DNA of 64,000 nt from contig OU342815.1 of the NCBI GenBank assembly GCA_910591455.2, positions 23,982,062-24,046,061 of the forward strand. Direction: 5' to 3'. Below the pieces are notes generated by a model, which saw nothing but the letters and a program-made list of their open reading frames with translations, did no database searches and had not been told where the DNA came from. The stretch is from Pholis gunnellus (lineage: Eukaryota; Chordata; Actinopteri; Perciformes; Pholidae). Below, one piece after another: positions 41,854-53,600 of the stretch (the first letter of the stretch is position 1; the number at the start of each line of letters is the position of its first letter). Position numbers and translations under genes: made by a program.

Positions 41854-42543
41854 CAGAGGTCTTCAACAGGGGGTCCGCGACCCCTAGGGGGTCCGCGGAG
41901 GTACTGCAGGGGGGTAGTGACATTTTTGGTTGATTAGACTATTTTTTATATTTTTTATATTTTGTAATTGTTTTACTTTTTTCCCAACATGAATGTGTTA
42001 TTTTAACAGTTCAGTGTTGTATGCATGATAACAGGTGTGTGTGCAGGCAGTGGCACTAATAGGACATCACACACTTCAGTTTCCACATTTATGTTTAAAA
42101 TAAAAACGTGACTTTGAACAGCTCGTATGATTATCTTCATTAACAGATGATGTTGATGGTATCATTGGTATCAGCTGAAGGTGTGTGAACATATCAACCT
42201 GTGTGTTATCTGACGAGCTTAGTACTGAATGCACAATAAAGAGATGTGTTTATACATGGTGCTAGTTTAATATAAAACACAATCTTATACAATATATATC
42301 GTGTTGAGAGATCGTAGAGAAGGATGAAAGCATAAAAGTATAACCATCACAAACATATATTTTGTTCACTTATTATAACCATTGTGATCATAAACTGTTT
42401 ATTTGATGATAGAGGTGATAGAAGCATCTAGCCTGCTCAGACACTTTATCTCGTCTCTTTAGCCCTGAACAGTGCTTTGGTTCTAGTCCGGACCAAACCA
42501 GTTACATCCAGTTTCACTCTGTTGTCTCTGGTACCAGATGCCT

Positions 42544-42580
<37 letters not shown>

Positions 42581-43334
42581 CGCATGTGATTAGGGGAGGC
42601 TCTAGAATCAGAGGAGCATAAAAGAAACAGAAGAACTGAGAGCTGGAGCTCTTTGCCCCATCGCTAGAGACGGGACAGATTTCTCTCTTAAGAAGTAGAC
42701 GCCTCGGTTTGAAGGGATACATTTTGCATTTATTTGTGGTACTGAGACTGTTTCATTGAATTTAAATTGTTGTATGTAAGTGCTTTGGATAAACTTTAAT
42801 AAAACCACAGCCTTACTATGTGTAAGTGTCTGGACCCAAACTAGAGACTCTGGTCTTTAGAACAGTTTGAGCCTCTTCTCTGTCCCCCGTCCCCCGTCCG
42901 TGTGATGCAGAGGGGACGACCGACTCTACCAGAGGAGCTTAAGGTGAGTTCCCTGGTGAAGACTTGGCAGTGTTAGTCATAAACAGTGAGAATGTTCATA
43001 ATAGGCGATAGTAAAGTATAGACGATCTACTACTCATACTGGGTGTTAAGGTTGCATCCTACTGAGAGCGCCGCGGGCGAAGCCGCACAAGACTCTCAGA
43101 CGATTCATCAGAAATCCTAACGCTTCAGCTACGGGGTGAGATAAGAGGCCTACAGCAATGTCCTGAGACCTCTCAGAGGAATGAATATCCTCGCAGGTGG
43201 AACAGCCGAAGGAGTGACACCGTGTTAGGTTTTCAACGCGGCGAGATCCGTTCACGCTACAACAGTCAGGGGTCCGTGCTCCATCTCTCTATCAGTTTGG
43301 GGGTCCTTGGCCTGAAAAACGTTGAAGACCTCTG
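41854..43334. mobile_element. hAT-type non-autonomous DNA transposon, probably with a nested insertion
   Basis: Perfect 14-bp terminal inverted repeats CAGAGGTCTTCAAC (41854-41867) and its complement (43321-43334) start with the CAG..GTC pattern of hAT/Charlie ends. The flanking 8-mers ctctacag and atatagag agree at 5 of 8 positions, and both resemble the nTCTAGAn target preference of hAT elements. This is compatible with a decayed 8-bp duplication. No transposase is present. The internal part (about 42300-43260) has a (GT)n run, a tcataaaag-type box and an AATAAA, so another element (possibly a solo LTR) may be inserted there. Its boundaries could not be fixed. Confidence 0.7.
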
Positions 43335-43384
43335 ATATAGAGTCTATATGACCTACATCAGTGAAGATGTCTGTTTCTATAGAA

Positions 43385-43485
43385 CCAGGAGGGGCAGACT
43401 GTCAGACCTGCTGCAGCACAATGAGGTCTGGTGCTCAGAGACACTACCACCTTCGTCCACAGGGGGCGACAGAATCAACACAACA
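43385..43485. repeat. Dispersed repeat, family B, copy 2
   Basis: Matches 31040-31145 over about 100 bases. Adjacent to, but outside, the hAT-type element. Confidence 0.7.
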
Positions 43486-45596
43486 AGGAACGTTTCTATT
43501 AGTAGCTTTAAATAAAAAGTTGCACTTTTACTTCTCTACTTTTAACTAAAGGGGGCGTATCATGACACATATGACTTTGCTTGTTCATCTGGATATACGG
43601 GAACATGTGACCGCATCACAACAGGAAGTCAGTAGTAAAGAAGCAAAGCCCGCCTCTTGCTGGATTTTGATTCGCTAAAAAGTTGGGAATGTTTCAACTT
43701 TCACGTTTGTATAAAAGTTGCTGAAAACAACGAGAGAGAAGCGCTACGCCAAAGGAAAACACAGGTGCTGCAGGCTCCGCCCACCTTTGAGAAGGTAAAC
43801 TATGTTTTCCTCCCGAGCCAATCAGAGCAGACGGGGCTGTTTTTGGGGTTCTTAAAGAGACAGGAGGGTGAACACAGGTGTGTTCAGGTAGTATGAGGAC
43901 AACAATGTATTTCTAACTATAAAGATTACGCTACCGTTCAACATCGCTGCTCTGTGAAGAACATTTGATGGTGAAGTATTTTGATCACTTTTGCTCTCGA
44001 CGTCACAAATACGTTTTAGCTGAGTCCGCAGAATGTCACGGTACGTTTGTTTTGTTGCGTTCAGTCCGGAAGAAGATTAGATTCCTTGAAACGTAAATGA
44101 GAGAACAGTTTAAGACACACAGTCACTAAAAGGAGACAAAAAAGGACCAAAACAAGATGAAATGACTACAAACACACAATAACTAAAGAGACACTAACCC
44201 TACGGGGTGAACGCGTCATAATAACAATGAAACGGCAATAAAACACATTAAAGAAGCTTGTTGCTCTTTGATACCCGACCTCAGATATAAACACACTAAA
44301 TGAATCATGAATGAATCATGATGTCAGGCTCAGTGAACGGAGAGCAGACAGGAGGTGATGAAATATGTCCTGACGTGTAATAGATTACTCAGATCCTGTG
44401 ACACGTCGTCATCACATGTGGGAGCAGCTGACATGATGTAAACGATGTAGGCGGTGATAACTGTTAATCATTAATACATCTGTTATTAATAAACCTGTTA
44501 AAGACATGAACCAATGAATGAGTGAATCAGAGCAGCGTGTAGTTCCCCATCAGCCCAGCAGGGGGCAGCACTGTTCTACCAACACAACTCATTCAAAACA
44601 TTCAAAACCAAACAGACAAACGTTCAGAAGTCAACGTGAAACTTCACCGGATCATTTCTTACATTAAGATGATTGTTTTCGTATTAAAAGTTCTCTGAAA
44701 TATGATGTTTAAATATGCAAATGAGGCATTATGTAGGCCTAATGGTAACTTGTGGTGATTTTAGGACGTAAACAAACAAAGTAGTGAAATCAGAGTTTTA
44801 TTTCCACGAGTCTGAAAGAAGACGAGTTATGAAGGAAGACAGACCAGATCCTGTGAGTCCACTTCTTTAATGCGGAACTCGCCTCAGATTGAGGATGAAA
44901 AGTGTTTCACAAAACTTGACATTTGACCCAAACTGCCTTCAGGAGCTTCTTGATAAGTTGAATTGTTCAATAAAGTTTAAGGCGACAGCAACATGTAGAA
45001 GCGTTCACCACCGACATGTTTCTTCCTATTTTCTTGCATTACAACATGGAATGAAAATGTAAAGTATCAGTATTTGATGTAATGAAGCGGCTCAGGTTAC
45101 AGAGGTTAGCTGAGGTGTTGTGTTCTTTGTGTTCTTTGTGTTCTTTGTGTTGATCGATGTTAAGCTGCTCAGATCACGTCACACAGCTGCTCTCTAATAC
45201 ATGAAAACTATTTAAAACACATGAACACAGTGACATGTGAGTAACAATCAGAGAAACTAGCACTGAAGAAAGGAACAACTTCATTTGATTTATTGACAGT
45301 AAGAAGAAAACATGATGTTCTGTTGATTCATTCATTCATCTGATTGAAGGAGACGTGTGTTCAGCAGTACATCAGGACAGCGGTACAAAAATATGACATC
45401 ATGTGTTCCTCTCCTGATTTCTTCTGTTTGGTTGTTTGAAAATAAAAAAATAAGAAGAATACAGAACAACTCTTTATTTTGGTGTTTGGTGAAACTAAAT
45501 AGTTTCTGAAAAACAGACCATAACCTCCAACAGAGCTCCAGGGATTCATTTAAAGTCTTCATATTTACATGAAACAACAAGCAAACTGTACATTCA

Positions 45597-45705
45597 GCCT
45601 TATAATCTATATCATCTTTATGATCTATATCATCTTTATGATCTATATCATCTTTATAATCTATATAATCTGTATAATCTGTATAATCTGTATCATCTGT
45701 ACAAG
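45597..45705. repeat. Short-period tandem (atctatatcatctttatg)
   Basis: Units of 9 and 18 bases built from ATAATCTAT, ATCATCTTT and ATAATCTGT, 3' of the P450 stop codon, probably inside its 3' UTR. Confidence 0.88.
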
Positions 45706-45800
45706 CCAGCAGGTCTCCAGGTCTGTTTAGAGGCACAGTTCAGGTTGGTTCCTGGGTCACGGCGCCGGGTTTGTGGAGGAAACACGGTGTGAACGCTGAA

Positions 45801-48800
45801 CTACTGCCGCTCCACAAACTGCAGGTTGATGGGTTTGGCCGGGCAGAGCAGAGTTCTGGTGATCGGCTTCACCTCGGTGCCGGCCGGATCCGGCCTCACC
45901 TCGTAGTGTTTCACGAGCTGTGGGATGAAAGAAGAGAAGCATGTTTATTCGCATGACACAGCAGACGTTCAGAGTCCATGATGACAGACTCAACACAGCG
46001 CTGAGTCACAGATCAACAGAAGAAGAAGAGCCAGACCTCCGGCTCCACATGTTAAACAAACAATTCACAAACACGTCGAAAAACAAGTCGACACGGCTAA
46101 AATATGATCATGATGCAACATAAATATAAACTCGTTTACAGGAAATAAAAGTGTTTAAAGTTGAACCTGAGAGTCAGAAGTCGCTGATGCAAACATTTAA
46201 AAACAGTTAATGTTGTTTATTTATTGTAAAGCAGTATTGATGTGTGTGTGTGTGTGTGTGTGTGTCTGTGTGTGTGTGTGTGTGTACAGGAATCCTCGTC
46301 TATTGAACAATCGTCATGTGATAAATTCAATAAAAAAGGTGATCATGATAAAAAGTTAATAGAAAGGAAACCTTTTCAAAATAAAAGAAATATAAAGAAA
46401 ATTGGGAAAGATATTTCTATATTTATTTTATTATATATTTTTAAAATATATAATATATTTATTCTGTATATATTTCAAAATAAATATATTTATACATTTT
46501 TGTCTCTTTATTTTTCATCTTTCTTATTTACAAAAACAAAAAGAATAAAAATAAACAAACAAAAATAAATAACTGACATTTCATAAATATAAATAAATAA
46601 AAACAATAAAAAAATATACAGAACAAAATTGACCACTTTATATGCAAACAAATATGTATTTTTAAATATATTCATTAATTCATACAGAAATAAATGAACA
46701 AGCAGATGAGAAAACAAATGAAATGCTTAAAGTCATTCTTTTATAATTCTCTGTATTTTGACTTTTGTTTTTTTATTTATGTTCTTATTCTTTAACACAC
46801 GGACTCGTGTTGACGTCGCTCCTGTGACTCCATGCTTTAGTCCACGTGGTGTCATTTGAAACACGGTTCTCTGCAGAACCCTCTCCTTCTCCCTCTGAGC
46901 AGCAGGAACGACGTCTTACCCTCGACAGCAGCAGGTACATCTCCAGCTCGGCCACCCGTCTCCCCAGACACGCCCGGATCCCAAAACCGAACGGCACCGA
47001 CCCGAACGGGTGCTGCCGGGACTTCCCCTCGGGTCTTCGCAGCCAGCGCTCAGGCAGGAAGGCGTGGGCGTCGGGGAAGATGTTCTCGTCGTAGGACACG
47101 GCGTAGTGGCACAAGTGGAACAGCGTCTGTGGGATTCAAACGTGCACATACGTCCGTACTTACTAGCTTCAGATGAAGGGAGCATAAAAAGGTAAAGGTG
47201 AAGATTTCTCACGTTTTTGGGGAAGAGATGATCTCCAACCACGATCTCATTTTCAACGGTCACTCGAGCGTTTCCTGGTACCACCGGATACAACCTGGTG
47301 ACCACAGAACAGGGTCAGAAACCAGGATCCACTGCAACTCTGGGACTGAACCCACTCCATCATGAGAGACTTTACTGTCTCATGAGACACAATGTGAACA
47401 CAAACTCAGTCCTTTGACATCGTTTCACAAGACACAGAATATATAATAGAACAACAATTTGATGTCTTTTACACTTTGGGTTTTGAATTAAACAAACAAT
47501 GTGTTGGATTAAACAAAAAAACATAAAACTCAACTTGAAAGTTGCCACAAACTTCGAATAGAGCAACCAGAACGTCTCTCCACCTCTGTAACGTTTTTAA
47601 GTGCTTCAGTGTATCTCGCTGTGTCCCGTCTGACCTTTTTACCTCGTTGTTCTGATCTTCTGGTGACGTCTGTCGCAAACTATCCGATACAAACATTATG
47701 AAACTTGCTGTTTTCAGTTTGTCTGTGGAGATTGTTTCTGTCCCTAAGCAGACGTCAACCTCCGGTTCTGAAGAGTCCAAAGCTTCACGTGTTAAAGCTG
47801 CATTCTCTCTAATGTCCACCAGGGGGCGACTCCTCTGGTTGTATAGAAGTCTATGAGAAAATGACTCTACTTCTCTCTTGATTTATTACCTCAGTAAACA
47901 TTGTAAACATGAGTTTATGGTCTCAATCTCTAGTTTCAAGTCTTCTTCAATACAGCATGATGTTCATTTAGTAAATGATGGTCCATTTAGAGTCACACAG
48001 ACCATAAAGCAGGGGATGCTTTAGGGCGGGGCTTACTGTGATTGACAGGTCTCTACGTCACTCCTCCTCAGTCCAGATATGTCACTTCCTGTTCACTGAT
48101 CACACAAAACCAAGATGGCGAAAGAAAAAACACCGAGCTCGAGGCTTCAAAACATCCAAAAACCAACGAGAGACGTCACGACGACTACGTCCACTTCTTT
48201 ATACAATCTATGTCCCTAACAAATATGAATAATTAATAATGTGTTCATTAGTGAGCTTTAAAGGTGCTGGTGGACAGAGCTAGGCTAGCTGTGTTAGCAT
48301 CTCTATGTTCCCCAATATCCTCTAAACATGACACTTTAAAGAGTCACTTATGTTCAGTAAAATACATAATGCTTCTTCCTCTGGGTCGATATGTTGAAAT
48401 CACCACCTGCATGTTACAGTCTACTGATGTTATATGGTCACATGGTTACATGGTCCTTTCAGCCAGAACAAACCTCCTGCATCCTGTCAATGAAACATAT
48501 TGATAAAAGAGAAACTCTCTGACCGAAGCGTCTCTCTGATGATGGCCTTCATGTACGGCATCTGATTGATGTCTTCGCTGTTTGGCACCTTGTCTCCGGG
48601 ACAAACGCTCATCACTTCCTGGTATAACTGTTCTTGGATCTCTGGCAGCTTCGCCAGTTTGTACAGACACCAGGAGATGGTGTTGGAGGTCTGCGACAGA
48701 GAGGAGGACACGCTGTTATCTTCTGCTCGTGAGGCGACGCTTCAGTTCGGCGGTCGCTCACTGAGCGAAATATGATATAAATAACAATGATATATGAAGT

Positions 48801-50616
48801 CTAAGTTATACAAAACTGCTGTTTAAACATCTCTATGGCTGTATTCTTGATGTGAAGCACAATTTAAGGCGAAATAATCATGGATGAATTACTGAACAGG
48901 CCCTCCGGGGGAGAGGCCTTTACCTACAAGATGACCACAAAGAGACACAAGATGACCACAAAGAGACACAAGACGACCACAAAAAGACACAAGATGACCA
49001 CAAAGAGACACAAGATGACCACAAAAAGACACAAGATGACCACAAAGAGACACAAGACAACCACAAAAAGACACAAGATGACCACAAAGAGACACAAGAT
49101 GACCACAAAAAGACACAAGATGACCACAAAGAGACACAAGATGGCCACAAAGAGACACAAGATGGCCACAAAGAGACACAAGATGACCACAAAGAGACAC
49201 AAGACGACCACAGAGACACAAGACGACCACAAAGAGACACAAGACGACCACAAAAAGACACAAGATGACCACAAAGAGACACAAGATGACCACAAAGAGA
49301 CACAAGACGACCACAAAGAGACACACAACGACCACAAAGAGACACAAGACGACCACAAAGAGACACAAGATGACCACAAAGAGACACAAGATGACCACAA
49401 AGAGACACAAGACGACCACAAAGAGACACAAGACGACCACAAAGAGACACAGGACGACCACAAAGAGACACAGGACGACCACAAAGAGACACAAACACAC
49501 TACAGAGACCAAAACAGCTCTAAAGACACCAAAAGCAACAACGCAGCTACAATGAGAAACAAAAAAACCCACAAAAAGACACTAAAACTCTAGAAAAAGA
49601 CACACAACGACGTCAAAAAGGGCAAAACAACCCAACACAACTCACCGTGTCGACTCCGGCCAGCAGGAGTTCGGTGATGCTGCCCAGGATCTCCGTGACC
49701 GTCATCTGTTCGCTGAGCAGCAGGTGAGTCAGGTACGCTCCCTCCACGCTCTGGTCCAGGTGCACCTTCTCCTGGATCTCCTCCATCTTCTGCTGCACCA
49801 GCTCTTCAGCTACGAGACACCAGAGACAGGTTCATCACGGGACATCCAGCACGCCACACTTCGGCCCACTAGATGGCGAAATAAAACCCACTTTCTCCTG
49901 ACGAGGAGTAAAAGGACGTGAACTTTGTGACTCTGAGGGAGTCACTGAAGTCGAGAGACCTTGAAACGGTTTGATAAAGCGAACGGCCTTGAAGCCTGAG
50001 CTTTAGTAACCTTTTGTGACAACAATCAGAGACGGGGAGCGGCAGAGGACACGAAGACCACGAGAGCTCCTGAAACCTGGTCCACAGAACAACAATGTGA
50101 TCCTTTCAGACTGCTGAACGCAGAGTGAAGACGCTGGATCTCATCTTCACTCTCACTGTAGAGGAGGAGCTGATTTAAACCACTTTATCTGATAGATCGT
50201 CTTTTCCTTTAACACAACAAAACACTTTTATCATCAGAATACTTGATGTGAGTCAAACAATGTGTATCATATCTCATGTTGTATTTGAACAGTTTAACTG
50301 TGATCAAAAACAAAGTTACCAAAACAAATTAGTGTTTTACATTTATTTAAAAATGTAAAATCAAAATGTAATTGAAATAATGAAGACAGCTAGCTAGCCC
50401 TGTTCATATTATACTCTTATATTATTATACTGTATGGTTCATTATGTTTTTATTCTCTATTCTCTGAGCTTATTCATGGTTTTAATATGAGCTCATCTTT
50501 GTATTAATGTGTTTCTTTTGCACTTTGTCTTCATGCTTTTCATGTTTGATGTAAAACTGTTTGAGTCGTGCTGAGATGTGTCGTATAAATGATCTTGAAT
50601 CTTGAATTCATGAGAC

Positions 50617-50680
<64 letters not shown>

Positions 50681-53600
50681 TATGTGATACTTTCCACATA
50701 TTAAAGGGAACCCTCGTTCAAACGAGCCGCTCACCGACTTTGAAGAGATGATCCCAGGCCGCCACGAACTGCTTCCAGAAGGGTAAGTAGGGCCACACGG
50801 ACTTGGGGAAGAGGACGATGACGGGAGACAGACGGAACATTTCCCCCACGGAGAAGATGAACTTCTGGGTTTCCTCGGGCACCTCCTCGTTCATGCAGCC
50901 CATTCGCGTCTCAAACAACACGGAGCAGATCCCTAAATTCACAAAGAACCGTTATTATGATGAACGTTATCATCATTAAGAGGCTTCAGCTTTCTGAGGG
51001 ACAGAAACCAGGAGGACTTCATGACTTCACCCAGAAGAGTGATTGTGGAACACGTCGTTAAATAAACAGGAGTCTGCTGCTGTCGGGTCACTTCAGGACT
51101 TCTACAACAAAGTGGGACTTCTGGCTTTTTATTCCTCCTCTTGCTACACAAATGTATGACTTACATTATATATACATATATTTGTATAATTTATATGAAA
51201 AAAGGTATATATATATATATATATTTAAAAGTGTACACAAATAACAGAAATAAATGAACATATCAATGCTTGTATTATATATTATCCGTTTGTCATTTCT
51301 TTATATTTCCACGTTTGTGTATCACTAGGACTCCATGTTGTACTGAGGAAGCATCGTCTTGTTGAAACAGGAGACCGTCTTCCCCAAACTGTTTAAAATA
51401 TAATTGTTACATATGAAGCTACAGCCAGCAGCCTGCTAGCTTAGCTTAGCACAATAACTGGAAACAGGGGGAAACAGCTAGCCTGGATCAGTCCGGCACA
51501 TAAAGCTCTGGAAACCCACTTTTTAAACTTCGCTATCATATAAACCAAACAAACAACTCATTTCATTAATGAGCTTTAGAAGTTGATTTTGGTTTCCAGT
51601 TTTTATGCTAACCTATGCTATGCTAAGCTAAGCTAAGCGCTTTCTATCTCCTCATCTAACTCTCTGCAAATAAGCATATTTCTATTTCTTTAACCACAGA
51701 GAAGAAGCAGGAAAATCTTATTTTACACAAAATGTATCTATATTGTACACATGTATCTATGTTTTACACATGTATCTATATTTTACACATGTATCTATAT
51801 TTTACACATGTATCTATATTGTACACATGTATCTATGTTTTACACATGTATCTATGTTTTACACATGTATCTATATTGTACACATGTATCTATGTTTTAC
51901 ACATGTATCTATGTTTTACACATGTATCTATATTTTACACATGTATCTATGTTTTACACATATATCTATATTGTACACATATATTTATATTGTACACATG
52001 TATCTATGTTTTACACATGTATCTATGTTTTACACATGTATCTATATTTTACACATGTATCTATGTTTTACACATGTATCTATAGTGTACACATGTATCT
52101 ATATTTTACACATGTATCTATGTTTTACACATGTATCTATATTGTACACATGTATCTATGTTTTACACATGTATCTATGTTTTACACATGTATCTATATT
52201 GTACACATGTATCTATGTTTTACACATGTATCTATGTTTTACACATGTATCTATGTTTTACACATGTATCTATATTTTACACATTATCTATGTTTTACAC
52301 ATGTATCTATGTTTTACACATGTATCTATATTTTACACATGTATCTATGTTTTACACATGTATCTATGTTTTACACATGTATCTATATTGTACACATGTA
52401 TCTATGTTTTACACATGTATCTATATTTTACACATGTATCTATGTTTTACACATGTATCTATATTTTACACATGTATCTATATTTTACACATGTATCTAT
52501 GTTTTACACATGTATCTATATTTTACACATGTATCTATATTTTACACATGTATCTATGTTTTACACATGTATCTATATTTTACACATGTATCTATGTTTT
52601 ACACATGTATCTATATTGTACACATGTATCTATATTGTACACAACATGTATCTATATTTGACATATTCCTTTATTTGCTTATATCTCTTGATGCTTATAT
52701 ATAAGACGAACTGTAACGAACAAACTTCTCTCCAGCGATTAATAAATGATTGTGAATGAAATGAAACAGCGTGACGTGTCAGCGCTCTGAGAGAAGGTTC
52801 AGAGTTCATGTCGTAAAGCTTCAGGATCATCTGATCGATATCTAATCAGCCGTCGAGGACAAAAGACTCGACGCCTGAAAGAAGCAGCTCTGATCTACAG
52901 ACAGCTGAAGGATCCTCTGCTCCAGCTGGAGATCAACGTGTTGCTGACAACTGGCTCCACGTTTACAATAAACATTCAAATAGAAATAATATTCTATCGT
53001 AATATAACGGTGAAGTTCCGCATAACGAGTCCTTTTACTTTTGATACTTTAAGCGCATTTGTCTGATGAAATCACTGCTTTTTGCTCAAGTAGCATTTCT
53101 GAAAATAGGACTTTTAACTATTTAAATATATATTTATTTATTCACACACTAATTTTGGTCAGTAAATTGCTTTTATTCATTTATTTTCATATTTATTTTA
53201 TTTATTTGGATCCATTTATTTTTATATTATTCCTATTATTTATTAAATTATATATATATACACATTTAAAAAAACAAACAACATATTTAATATATATATA
53301 TATATATATACACCTATCCATCTATATCAACAGAACACAGGAGTTGCCGGTCTACTGCTGCCTCCATCGGTTAGTTTGTTTGTGTTATTGAGTGGCTGGT
53401 GAATCTGAACTGACCCTTCGTAACACTAAAGTCACTCAATAACACAAACAAACTAAGGCAGCAGTGAACCGGCAACTCTGTGTTCTGTGAGGTAAAATGA
53501 ATGTTTCCATCGATGGAGTCTGGTGGATTTCTGCTTCAGTTCTCCGTCTGACAGCAAAGTAAAGCGGTGAAAATAGTCGTGTCGTATCAACAATTTTATG

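Larger units (their letters stand above)
39721..45800. other. Intergenic region slc15a2 / cyp27a1-like, repeat-dominated
   Basis: No exon of a recognisable gene was found on either strand. It holds a (GT)n tract (39971-40030), a 1.1-kb 8-bp satellite (40569-41691), an interval bounded by hAT-type inverted repeats (41854-43334), a copy of a second dispersed repeat (43365-43485), and an ATC-rich array (45597-45705). Two TTTATT motifs (45473-45478 and 45289-45294, i.e. AATAAA on the minus strand) are possible poly(A) signals of the downstream P450. Confidence 0.7.

Noticed and set aside
42483..42808. Minus-strand frames within the hAT-bounded interval
   Set aside because: Short, without homology; they overlap promoter/poly(A)-like signals of a probable nested element.
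43657..43896. 79-codon plus-strand frame (MLDFDSLKSWECF...)
   Set aside because: No recognised family, no splice partners, surrounded by mobile-element remnants; probably part of a dispersed repeat.
48880..49593. Open frames of 186-237 codons on both strands
   Set aside because: 21-bp tandem repeat (multiple of three) keeps frames open; the low-complexity peptide [11 protein letters not shown] has no protein family.
51743..52759. Open frame of 338 codons (and two overlapping ones) on the plus strand
   Set aside because: Produced by a 19-bp satellite without stop codons; three frames are open at once, with no homology and no splice context. It lies in a P450 intron.
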